A model generated the notes under the pieces. It worked only from the letters and a program-made list of their open reading frames with translations, made no database searches and was not told the origin of the DNA. This document shows, piece after piece, positions 9,201 to 15,926 of a stretch of 64,000 nucleotides of DNA. Position 1 is the stretch's first letter, and the number at the start of each line of letters is the position of its first letter. This DNA comes from Deltaproteobacteria bacterium (GTDB taxonomy: Bacteria > Desulfobacterota > Binatia > Binatales > Binataceae), in the NCBI GenBank assembly GCA_021780755.1, contig JAJXYF010000020.1:62001-126000 (forward strand), given 5' to 3'. The position numbers and the translations under genes are program-made.

Positions 9201-9873
9201 CGACGCGGATCTCGATCGGTGAACGACCCTCGGCGCGCAGCCGCCCTCCGTAAATGCGCAGTTCGTCCTGCATACGGAGGGCAGCGTGGAGCGCACGCTG
9301 CGGATGGTCCTCGTGGGCGACCGGCGCGCCGAAGAGCGCAAAAATGCCGTCGCCAGTCGATTGCACAATGTAGCCGTCGAAGTGCCGCACCGACTCGATC
9401 ATCAGCGCCAGCGCCGGATCGACCAGCGCCTGCGCCTCCTCCGGGTCGATATCCTCCATCAGTTCGGTCGAGCCCTTGATATCGGCGAAGAGCGCGGTGA
9501 CGGTCTTGCGCTCACCTTCGACGACGTTGGCGGCATGCGCGATGGTGACGCTGACGGCCACAGCGCCGTCCGGCGCGAACCGCGGCGGGTGCTTGTCGTT
9601 GCTGGCGGCAGGTGCCGGACGAGCAGAATTCGCGCCCTCGCCGGTCGCGCCATCAGACGCCACCGGCGAGGGCGTCACGACGGCCGGATGGGGATTATCC
9701 CCATCCGGCGGAGCTTTAGCGGTCAGCAGGCTCGCGCCGCATTCGCCGCAGAACTTCGAACTGGGCGGGTTCGGCGAGGCACATCGCGGGCAGGCGCGAG
9801 AGAGCACTGCGCCACACATGCGGCAGAATTTTCCGCCCTCGGGATTTTCAGCGTTGCAGTTTACGCATCGCAT
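6244..9873 (-). CDS. Zinc ribbon / class III adenylate cyclase / AAA ATPase / TPR regulator
   Basis: Very large regulatory protein (1,209 aa). Residues 1-48 form a double zinc ribbon (CVNC, CRMC, CPRC, CGEC). Residues 50-115 are a Pro/Ala-rich linker. A class III nucleotide cyclase domain spans about 120-300, with metal-binding aspartates in FADIKGST (Asp131) and STGDGIF (Asp175). A STAND/AAA-like ATPase follows, with Walker A ADAGVGKSR (353-361) and Walker B LILIFEDLHWVD. The last about 500 residues are helical TPR-like repeats. The architecture suggests a signal-integrating cyclase with ATP-dependent switching and a protein-interaction tail. The product (cAMP or cGMP) and the signal cannot be read from sequence. 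Two inverted repeats fall in the linker-coding region. It is downstream of thiD on the same strand, separated by stacked palindromes. Confidence 0.85.
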   Translation of the reverse strand: MRCVNCNAENPEGGKFCRMCGAVLSRACPRCASPNPPSSKFCGECGASLLTAKAPPDGDNPHPAVVTPSPVASDGATGEGANSARPAPAASNDKHPPRFAPDGAVAVSVTIAHAANVVEGERKTVTALFADIKGSTELMEDIDPEEAQALVDPALALMIESVRHFDGYIVQSTGDGIFALFGAPVAHEDHPQRALHAALRMQDELRIYGGRLRAEGRSPIEIRVGVNTGEVVVRSIQTGARDTEYTPIGHTTNLAARLQTIASTGSIVISKDTERIVAGYFTLKPLGPVKIRGLSDAIEVFEVIGVGPLRTRLQASAMRGLSKFVGRARETEKLVAAFDAVKRGHGQVVAAIADAGVGKSRLFHEFKAIVRADAMTLEAYSISHGKASAYLPVIDLLNDYFGIVADDDRRRRREKIGGKILMLDRALEDTLPFLIALLGVEAGAATSDDSPLAGLDAYSRRRGTLEAIERILMRESLNQPLILIFEDLHWVDTATQGLLDLLAESVTAARILLLVNYRPEYQHRWAHRPNYTELRLEPLGPAGANLMLDALLDGSGAGASLPAAVNGSSGSAASSRANRDTRATLKRFIIDKTDGNPFFIEELVRSLFERGALKRDGALEIAMPLDEIRIPPTVNGILAARIDRLTPDEKELLQTLAVIGKEFAPGLVKRVAPPELIPRLEARLAELQAADFIYEEPQVGESKYCFKHALTQEVAYGSLLSERRKLLHERTAAAIEELYANCMDDYVAVVANHYGRSGNVAKAVEYLTRAGLQSARRAAYGEAAERIAEGIALLPILPASPDRDRQEFAMQSALGQCLIPSRGVAADEVRVALERARDLALEHGSEDDVFWIVYGIQFHYIVRLELKTARAIGERQLAIAERSHDPAIRMGAYVALAQTLLLTGDFDSVRDLCDRAMALPSDLSDLPSGESRVSRPRVTLPLGDIGHAHAMIFSISASVLATTGYPDQSLRRSDEAVASARAIGPHSLIVAINSAAESRFRLRDWDGVLERVAEIESLAAQRELPLWIAYAVTLRGQVYIHTNRIEEGIDLIKKGAGEFETTRATGYQWRIHYADALGLLGRADEALALLNEIENGLAEVGWAMAAAELHRLRGEFLLTRDAPGDAAAAEASFHDAIDVARRQHARLFELRAANALARMLDAAGRRDEARVMLAEIYGQFTEGFDFRDLRESRALLDRFANQPSQSPPR
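9633..9674. repeat. Inverted repeat in cyclase gene (13-bp arms)
   Basis: Perfect 13-bp arms CGCCCTCGCCGGT (9633-9645) and ACCGGCGAGGGCG (9662-9674) around a 16-nt loop. It encodes part of the disordered linker (about residues 67-80) between the zinc ribbons and the cyclase domain. Confidence 0.8.
9683..9709. repeat. Palindrome in cyclase gene (12-bp arms, 3-nt loop)
   Basis: Perfect arms GCCGGATGGGGA (9683-9694) and TCCCCATCCGGC (9698-9709) around TTA. It encodes linker residues about 55-64 (PPDGDNPHPA). It lies 8 bp from the previous inverted repeat. Confidence 0.85.
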
Positions 9874-9952
9874 TGGATCGATCGGCCGCCGGCGGCGCAG
9901 GTGCGCCTCGAGATCTCAGGGTTGCGAGGGATAATTGTGTGCGCAATTGCAT

Positions 9953-9991
9953 CCGCTATGCCAGCGGCGCGATGCGCCGCTGGCATAGCGG
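9953..9991. repeat. Tandem hairpin 1 (18-bp perfect arms, 3-nt loop)
   Basis: Arms 9953-9970 and 9974-9991 are exact reverse complements around GAT. It is intergenic, between the thiD stop and the cyclase start. There is no T-tract on either strand, so it is not a classical intrinsic terminator. Confidence 0.9.
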
Positions 9992-10036
9992 ACATCGGAG
10001 GTGATGGCGCGCCGCGCCATCACCTCCGATGTCCGC
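9988..10036. repeat. Tandem hairpin 2 (24-bp perfect arms, 1-nt loop)
   Basis: Arms 9988-10011 and 10013-10036 are exact reverse complements with a single central base at 10012. It shares its first 4 bases with the end of hairpin 1, so the two cannot both be fully extruded. Its right arm contains the thiD stop codon (10020-10022). Confidence 0.9.
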
Positions 10037-10865
10037 GGGGGCAATGATCGAGCAATGCTCGACCATTGCCCCCGCCGAGCGTGAAGCGCGCGCGCATCGC
10101 GCGCGCCACGAATGCCTGCGCATTGCGCACGGCCGCTTCGAGGTCGTCGCCGCGCGCGAGTCCCGCCGCGATCGCGGCCGAGAAGGCGCATCCGGTGCCG
10201 TGGGCGCCGCCGCCCGCGATGCGGGTGGTGACGCACTCGGTAAAGGCGCGCCCGTCGAAGAGCAGATCGACCAGGCGGCGCCGATCGACACCCGGGTGTC
10301 GATCGGCGCCGCTCAACGGATGCCCGCCCTTGATCACAACCGCACGGGCACCGAGACGGCGCAGCGCACGTGCCGCCGCGCGCATCGCGGCGGCGCCGTC
10401 AATCGTGACGCCGGTCAGCACCTCGGCCTCGGGAATATTGGGCGTGACGACGCGCGCGAGCGGCAGCAGCAGCGAACGCAGTGCGTGTTCGCCAGCATCA
10501 TCGAGCAGCCGCGCGCCGCCGCTCGCGATCAGTACGGGATCGACCACGGGCGCGGGCAATTTGAATTCGCGGATCGCCTGGGCGACCGCGCGCACGACCG
10601 CGGCGTTGGCGAGGGCCCCGGTCTTGAGCGCGTCGGGGCGGCGTTCGGCGGCCAGCGTAGCGATCTGATCGGTAACCATCGTTGCGCCGACCGGTTCGAT
10701 ACGTGCGACGCGCGCGCTGTTCTGTGCGATCACGGCGGTAATCACGGAGAATCCATAGACGCCGTGGGCGGCAAAAGTTTTCAGATCGGCCTGCAGGCCC
10801 GCGCCACCACCAGGGTCGCTGCCCGCGATGGTCATCGCGACCGGTCGTTTCGTTGTTTTCAACAT
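10020..10865 (-). CDS. thiD: Hydroxymethylpyrimidine/phosphomethylpyrimidine kinase
   Basis: Thiamine biosynthesis kinase (281 aa) that phosphorylates HMP to HMP-P and then HMP-PP. Visible family signatures are [20 protein letters not shown] near the N-terminus, DPVLIASGG in the middle, [20 protein letters not shown] and the anion-hole/catalytic region [21 protein letters not shown] perfect 38-nt palindrome sits between KGGHPLSG and VDLLFDG and adds about ten residues ([10 protein letters not shown]) that I do not expect in the family. The final residues (about 18) lie in hairpins 2 and 3. The catalytic regions remain intact, so the protein is probably functional. I saw no TPP riboswitch upstream. 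Confidence 0.9.
   Translation of the reverse strand: MLKTTKRPVAMTIAGSDPGGGAGLQADLKTFAAHGVYGFSVITAVIAQNSARVARIEPVGATMVTDQIATLAAERRPDALKTGALANAAVVRAVAQAIREFKLPAPVVDPVLIASGGARLLDDAGEHALRSLLLPLARVVTPNIPEAEVLTGVTIDGAAAMRAAARALRRLGARAVVIKGGHPLSGADRHPGVDRRRLVDLLFDGRAFTECVTTRIAGGGAHGTGCAFSAAIAAGLARGDDLEAAVRNAQAFVARAMRARFTLGGGNGRALLDHCPRGHRR
10035..10075. repeat. Tandem hairpin 3 (19-bp arms, one mismatch)
   Basis: Arms 10035-10053 and 10057-10075 around AAT, with one mismatch (10047 against 10063). It lies wholly within the end of thiD and encodes its last residues, including RALLDHCPR. Confidence 0.88.
10275..10312. repeat. 38-nt perfect palindrome inside thiD
   Basis: Positions 10275-10293 and 10294-10312 are exact reverse complements with no loop, including a central CCCGGG. 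The reading frame stays open through it. It falls between two conserved ThiD segments, where it would make an added surface loop. Confidence 0.93.
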
Positions 10866-10872
10866 TTACGTA

Positions 10873-10891
10873 ACGCGGCCAGGCGCCGCGT
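10873..10891. repeat. Small hairpin upstream of thiD
   Basis: Arms ACGCGGC (10873-10879) and GCCGCGT (10885-10891) around a 5-nt loop, 7 bp upstream of the thiD start. It could shape the leader mRNA; no function is shown. Confidence 0.4.
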
Positions 10892-11082
10892 CGAATTTAC
10901 CACGACCGCGCTGCGCTTTCTCCACAACACACAGATTTTCCGCGCGCCGCACTCACGGCGCACCCACAACGGTCGATCAATCGGATATAATTCTTTTGCG
11001 GACGCATCGCGGAGCCAACTTGATCACGTTCTGACGCGAGGGGTATTTTGCGGGGGCACATGGGCCGTCGCGAACTTTGCAT

Positions 11083-12792
11083 ATGCCGGACACCAGGCAA
11101 GAAGAATTTCTCAATCTGCCGTTCCAGGAGAAGCTCGAATTTCTCTACGGCCTGCCCGCGCGCCAGAAGCGCGATCTGATTCTGTCCGCGCCCGAGGCCG
11201 AACGGCTGGTGCAATCGTTCGCTCCCGAGACGCTCTTTTACACGCTCAAGGAAATTGGTGTCGCCGACGCGGGCGATCTGTTGAGTCTGGCGGTGCCCGA
11301 GCAAATCCGTTCGCTCTTCGATCTCGACTGCTGGGACAAGGACCGGCCCAACCTGGGGCGCATGCGCGAATGGATTGAGGCGCTGTCGGAGGCGGGCCGC
11401 ATGCGCATGGCCGAAGGGCTGATGGAGCTCGACCTTGAGCTGGTGTCGCTGCTGCTGCGCCAGTACATCCGGGTGCATCGGCTGTCCGACCCGCAGGATT
11501 CGCCCGACGCGCCGTCGGACCGCTTCGTGCAGTTCGACGAGAATTATCTGATCGAGTTCATTCGCCACGACGCGATTCATGCGCACATTCTGGAATTCCT
11601 CGAGGAGACCTTCGAGCGCGACTACAATTATTTCACTGGCCTCATGGACGAGATTTACTGGGGCGTCGAGGCCGAACTCGAAGAGCAGGCCTACCAGTTT
11701 CGCAGCTCGCGGCTGGCCGATCGCGGCTTTCCCGACTATTTCGACGCGCAGAGTGTCTTCGCGTACCTGAGCCCGCAGCATTTCCTGCAGATTCGCGCGC
11801 AGTACCCGCCGCCGATTCGCGACGGTCTCGACGACAACGAAGTTCTGCCGCCGGGCCTGGCGCCGGCGATGCCCGACCTGGAAAACTCGCTCTTTAACGC
11901 AGCACTGACGGCCGGATTCGCGGCGCAAGGCAAGCGGCAGTTGCGCAGCGAGATGGCGACGGTGAGCAACCAGGTGCTGGTCGCGCGATCGGTCGATTTC
12001 GGCGATCTCGAAGCGGTGCGCGTCGCGGTTGAGATGACGCACAACTACATGAATCTCGGGCTGGAGCACCTGGCCGGGGGCGACCTGAAGACCGCTATCG
12101 AGCATCTGCGCGACACGCATCTGCAGCAACTCTTTCGCCTCGGCGTGAGTCTGACGATCGATTTGCGCAAACGCGCCGAGACGGTGGTCGCCAAGCTCGG
12201 ACTGGCGAGCGATCGTCCGCGAGAAATACCGTATCTGGACCCGCCGTATCGCGAATCGATCGCCGGCTTCATGGAGCGCCAGCCGCAATTTTTCGGCGGA
12301 CTCGATCGCGACGGATCGGTGGTAATGCGCGACTTCCGCTCGATGCGTGATCTCCATTTGGGTTACGCGCTGCTGGAGCAGGTTGACGCGGTGCCGGAGC
12401 TGTTCAAGGCGCTGCTCAAACTCGATATCGCGGCTCCCGGATTTCGCGCGCAAATCGCCGGCTACGACATTCGGCTGAGCCAAATCCTGCTGACCGCACT
12501 CGCCCGCTACGCGCTCGACGGACGGCTCGCGATCGAACCGATCGAGGCGCGGCGGCTGGAGGAGGCGCGCGCGGCGATTATGACCGCGGGGACGCGGCCG
12601 GCGCGCCTCAGCGAAGGCTTCAAGCAGCGCGTGGGCGAGGCCATGGGTGCGCGGCTTGACGAGCCGGCGCGCCGGCGCAGCGCGGATTTCGTGAATTCCT
12701 GCCTGAACATGATCGAGGAAGACCTCGCCGAGATCGATCCGGCCGAGGGAATCGATCCGCGCTTCATCCGCAGTCTGCTAATCCGGAAATAA
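11083..12792 (+). CDS. DUF6178 family protein
   Basis: 569-residue soluble, mostly helical protein beginning MPDTRQEEFLNLPFQEKLEF. I recognise the DUF6178 family from the N-terminal pattern (LPFQEKLEFLYGLP..QKRDLILSAPEAERLVQSF) and from RSLFDLDCWDKDRPN. No catalytic motif, signal peptide or membrane segment is visible. The family is uncharacterised and, to my knowledge, is found mainly in Desulfobacterota-like lineages. A TTG at 11077 would add two residues; I prefer the ATG. It stands alone, with thiD divergent upstream and rlmE convergent downstream. Confidence 0.72.
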   Translation: MPDTRQEEFLNLPFQEKLEFLYGLPARQKRDLILSAPEAERLVQSFAPETLFYTLKEIGVADAGDLLSLAVPEQIRSLFDLDCWDKDRPNLGRMREWIEALSEAGRMRMAEGLMELDLELVSLLLRQYIRVHRLSDPQDSPDAPSDRFVQFDENYLIEFIRHDAIHAHILEFLEETFERDYNYFTGLMDEIYWGVEAELEEQAYQFRSSRLADRGFPDYFDAQSVFAYLSPQHFLQIRAQYPPPIRDGLDDNEVLPPGLAPAMPDLENSLFNAALTAGFAAQGKRQLRSEMATVSNQVLVARSVDFGDLEAVRVAVEMTHNYMNLGLEHLAGGDLKTAIEHLRDTHLQQLFRLGVSLTIDLRKRAETVVAKLGLASDRPREIPYLDPPYRESIAGFMERQPQFFGGLDRDGSVVMRDFRSMRDLHLGYALLEQVDAVPELFKALLKLDIAAPGFRAQIAGYDIRLSQILLTALARYALDGRLAIEPIEARRLEEARAAIMTAGTRPARLSEGFKQRVGEAMGARLDEPARRRSADFVNSCLNMIEEDLAEIDPAEGIDPRFIRSLLIRK

Positions 12793-12848
12793 CGAAACCT
12801 CGTTTATTGGCTCACGTCCGACGTCGCTTCGCCGAACCGGCGTGAAGG

Positions 12849-13451
12849 TCAGTCGCGGCCGGCGTGGAAGCCGCGCGCGACCAGGTAAAGCTCCGACGAG
12901 CCTGGGCGGCTCGCCTTGGTGCGCGCAACCTCGACCTTCGCGAAGGCTTGTGCGAACGCGGCCTTGATTTCGCCAAATTCAGCGCCCATGAAGAGCTTCG
13001 CGACCAGCGTGCCGCCGGGCTTCAGCACGCCATCGGCGAATTCCAGCGCGATCGTCAGCAGTTCGGCGGATTGCGCCTGATCGCGCGCGGCGATGCCGGT
13101 GAGCTTCGGCGACAGATCGCTCGTGATGAGGTCGGCGGTGCCGCCAAGGCGGGCGGCGACTTCGGTGCGCACGGCGGGATCGTGGAGGTCACCGGCGATC
13201 ATCACGACGTTGGGCGCGGGCGCTACGCATTGCGCGAGATCGATGCCGACGACGCGGCCGTTCGGGCCCACCGTGCGGGCGAGAATTGCGAGCCAGCCGC
13301 CGGGTGCGCATCCCAGGTCGGCAACGCGCGCGCCCGGGTGTGCGAGTTTGAAGCGCGCGATCAATTCCTCGAGCTTGAAGGCGGCGCGCGACGGCAGGCC
13401 CTGCTCACGCGCCTTGCGATAGAACTTGTCACGCGGCTCGTAGCGTGCCAT
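12849..13451 (-). CDS. rlmE: 23S rRNA (uridine-2552 2'-O)-methyltransferase
   Basis: FtsJ/RrmJ-type methyltransferase (200 aa) that methylates U2552 in the ribosomal A-loop late in 50S assembly. The SAM-binding motif is VADLGCAPGGWL (about 44-55). The K-D-K-E catalytic tetrad is visible: Lys in SRAAFKLEE, Asp in TSDLSPKL, Lys in TLVAKLF and Glu in SSELYLVARG. Length is normal for the family. It is divergent from the helicase gene and separated from it by a repeat-bearing spacer. Confidence 0.92.
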   Translation of the reverse strand: MARYEPRDKFYRKAREQGLPSRAAFKLEELIARFKLAHPGARVADLGCAPGGWLAILARTVGPNGRVVGIDLAQCVAPAPNVVMIAGDLHDPAVRTEVAARLGGTADLITSDLSPKLTGIAARDQAQSAELLTIALEFADGVLKPGGTLVAKLFMGAEFGEIKAAFAQAFAKVEVARTKASRPGSSELYLVARGFHAGRD

Positions 13452-13529
13452 CAGGCCTGCACCGGCGCCGCGCGATGATCGAGTTTACGCACAGGATTTT
13501 GCGTGCGTGCTTTTCGCGGACGCGCGAAG

Positions 13530-13614
13530 CCGGTATCTTGTCTCGTACCGGATGCTTGCTTCATACCGGAGCTCGCTTCACATCGGCGTCGCGCTTGATG
13601 CCGGAGCCGTGCGG
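13530..13614. repeat. Degenerate 18-bp tandem repeat, four to five units
   Basis: Units begin with CCGG at 13530, 13548 and 13566 (exactly 18 bp apart), then degenerate copies at about 13584 and 13601. Example unit: CCGGATGCTTGCTTCATA. 18 bp is six codons; the reverse strand reads as six-residue blocks (CEASSG, MKQASG, TRQDTG). It lies in the rlmE/helicase divergent spacer. Confidence 0.55.
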
Positions 13615-13637
13615 CGGCGCTTTCAAATCGAATCGGA

Positions 13638-15836
13638 ATGCCTTCATTGAACCTCGACGACCTCAATCCCGCGCAGCGCGACGCGGTGCTCGCACCCGAC
13701 GGCCCGATCCTGATCCTGGCCGGCGCGGGCTCGGGTAAGACCCGCGTGCTCAGCTATCGTATTGCCCACCTGATGGCGGAGCGCAACGCCGCGCCCGACG
13801 GAATTCTGGCGGTGACGTTCACCAACAAGGCCGCCAATGAGATGCGCGAGCGGGTGGCCTCGCTGGTCGGCGGCGGCGCGCGGATGCCGTGGGTGAGCAC
13901 GTTTCATTCGGCGTGCGCGCGAATCCTGCGCCAGGAAATCGCGGCGCTGGGCGGCGCGTTCGATCGAAATTTTACCATCCTGGATGAATCCGACACGATG
14001 GCGGTGATTCGCCGCGTACTCGAAGACGCGCAACTCGCCGACTCGCCGCCGCCCGAACTGGTGCGCGCGCGAATCGATCAAGCGAAGAACGAGGGCCACT
14101 TCCCGGCCGACCTCGCCGAGAACGCGGCCGACGGGCGCGAGCGTTCGCTGGCGCAGGTCTATCAGCTCTACCAGGATCGCCTCGCCACAATGAACGCACT
14201 CGATTTCGGCGACCTGCTCCTCCAGACCTATCGGCTCGTGCGCGACCGCCCCGAGGTGCTTGCGCGCTGGCAGCGACGGGCGCATTACCTGCTCGTCGAT
14301 GAGTACCAGGACACCAACCGGGTGCAGTATCTGCTGGTGCATGAGCTGTCCGCGCTGAGCGGAAATCTCTGCGTGGTCGGCGACGAGGACCAGTCGATTT
14401 ATCGCTGGCGCGGGGCCGATATCCGCAACATCCTGGATTTCGAGCGCGACTACCCGGCCGCGCGGATTTTCAAGCTCGAGCAGAACTACCGATCGACCAA
14501 GACCATCCTGGCCGCCGCCGACGCGGTGATTCAGAACAATCGCGAGCGCAAGGCCAAGCGGCTGTGGACCGACAACGCGGCCGGCGATCTGATTACCTAT
14601 TTCACCGGCATGACCGAGCGCGACGAGGCCGACTTTATCGCGCGTGAAATCGCGCGGCTGACCGGCGCGCAAGACCCACCGGCCGACACGCGGCCGACCG
14701 ATATCGTGGTCTTCTACCGCGTCAACGCGCAGTCGCGCGTGCTCGAGGAGGCGCTGAACCGGCGGCGAATTCCATATTACATCGTCGGCGGTACGCGCTT
14801 TTACGATCGGGGCGAGATCAAGGACCTGATCGCCTATCTGCGCGTGATCCTGAATCCCGCCGACGCCGTCAGCCTCGAACGTATGATCGGCGTGCCGCCG
14901 CGCGGGATCGGCGCGAAGACCGTCGAAGTGATGGCGACGGTGGCGGCCCACGACGGCGTTACGCTGTTTGAGGCGATGGGCCGTATTGAGACCGAATCCC
15001 GGGTGGCGTTACGCACCGCGAAGGCGGCCGGCAATCTGTATTCCTGGATGCGCGAGTTGATGGCGCGAGCGAGCGAGCTCGGCGTGCGTGCGATTCTCGA
15101 CGATATCATCGTGCACAGCGGCTTCGCCGCGCATCTCGAGGGCATGAGCGACGGCACCGACCGCAGGCAGAACGTCGCCGAGCTGCTTGCCGCGGCGAGC
15201 GCCTTCGACGCCGATCATGGGCCAGGCGGCCTCGGTGAATTCCTCGAGCGCATCGCGCTGGTCAACGACAGCGACCAGGTCAGCGCCGCTGGCGGGCGCG
15301 TCGCCTTGATGACGCTGCATACCTCCAAGGGACTCGAATATCCGGTGGTGTTCATGGCCGGAATGGAGGAGGGGCTGTTTCCGCACATGCGATCGCAGGA
15401 CAACCCACGCGAAATCGAGGAAGAGCGCCGCCTCTGCTACGTCGGGATGACGCGGGCGCGCCGCCTGCTCTACCTGACCAACACCCAGTCGCGAGAGTTG
15501 TACGGCAAGCGCAGCGATTCACGCCCCTCGCGCTTCCTGCGTGAGGTCGATCAGGATCTCATCCGGCGAATCGCGCCCGAGTTCGCGCCTCAGCCCGTAC
15601 TGCGAGCGCCGTCGCGCGAGCCCTATGTCGATTACACCGAGAGCCAGGTTTCCCATGACGACGGCGGGGGCGATCTTTCGATCGGCATGCGCGTGCTGCA
15701 TCAGACCTTCGGGCGTGGTGTGGTGCGCCGCCGCGAGGGCTTTGGCGACGGCGCCAAGGTCTGGGTAAATTTCGATCGCGGTGGAATAAAGCTGCTGGTG
15801 CTCAAATTTGCCAATCTGCGGCCCGTTGCCGAGTAA
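13638..15836 (+). CDS. ATP-dependent DNA helicase, UvrD/PcrA type
   Basis: SF1A helicase (732 aa) with 3'-5' unwinding activity expected, used in nucleotide excision repair and in clearing stalled replication or recombination intermediates. Motifs: LNPAQRDAV (Q motif), Walker A LAGAGSGKTR, AVTFTNKAANEMRERV (Ia), LLVDEYQDTN (II), GDEDQSIYRWRGAD (III), LEQNYRST (IV), LMTLHTSKGLEYPVVFM (V) and LCYVGMTRARR (VI). The C-terminal tail (GDGAKVWVNFDRGGIKLLVL) matches the PcrA/UvrD Tudor-like domain that contacts RNA polymerase. Start ATG at 13638 directly precedes the Q motif. Single gene. Confidence 0.92.
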   Translation: MPSLNLDDLNPAQRDAVLAPDGPILILAGAGSGKTRVLSYRIAHLMAERNAAPDGILAVTFTNKAANEMRERVASLVGGGARMPWVSTFHSACARILRQEIAALGGAFDRNFTILDESDTMAVIRRVLEDAQLADSPPPELVRARIDQAKNEGHFPADLAENAADGRERSLAQVYQLYQDRLATMNALDFGDLLLQTYRLVRDRPEVLARWQRRAHYLLVDEYQDTNRVQYLLVHELSALSGNLCVVGDEDQSIYRWRGADIRNILDFERDYPAARIFKLEQNYRSTKTILAAADAVIQNNRERKAKRLWTDNAAGDLITYFTGMTERDEADFIAREIARLTGAQDPPADTRPTDIVVFYRVNAQSRVLEEALNRRRIPYYIVGGTRFYDRGEIKDLIAYLRVILNPADAVSLERMIGVPPRGIGAKTVEVMATVAAHDGVTLFEAMGRIETESRVALRTAKAAGNLYSWMRELMARASELGVRAILDDIIVHSGFAAHLEGMSDGTDRRQNVAELLAAASAFDADHGPGGLGEFLERIALVNDSDQVSAAGGRVALMTLHTSKGLEYPVVFMAGMEEGLFPHMRSQDNPREIEEERRLCYVGMTRARRLLYLTNTQSRELYGKRSDSRPSRFLREVDQDLIRRIAPEFAPQPVLRAPSREPYVDYTESQVSHDDGGGDLSIGMRVLHQTFGRGVVRRREGFGDGAKVWVNFDRGGIKLLVLKFANLRPVAE

Positions 15837-15926
15837 GTCCGCATACCTTAGACTTTTCGCTGACGGATCGATCTGAATTTGTGGTTTCGGGCCATTGCGC
15901 ACGGCCCGCGCGTTGCCGATAAAGCG

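Noticed and set aside
10866..11082. TPP riboswitch before thiD
   Set aside because: Looked for the conserved CTGAGA and ACCTGA boxes on the reverse strand; not present.
10897..12483. 528-residue open frame on the minus strand
   Set aside because: Antisense to the DUF6178 gene, whose frame has clear family similarity.
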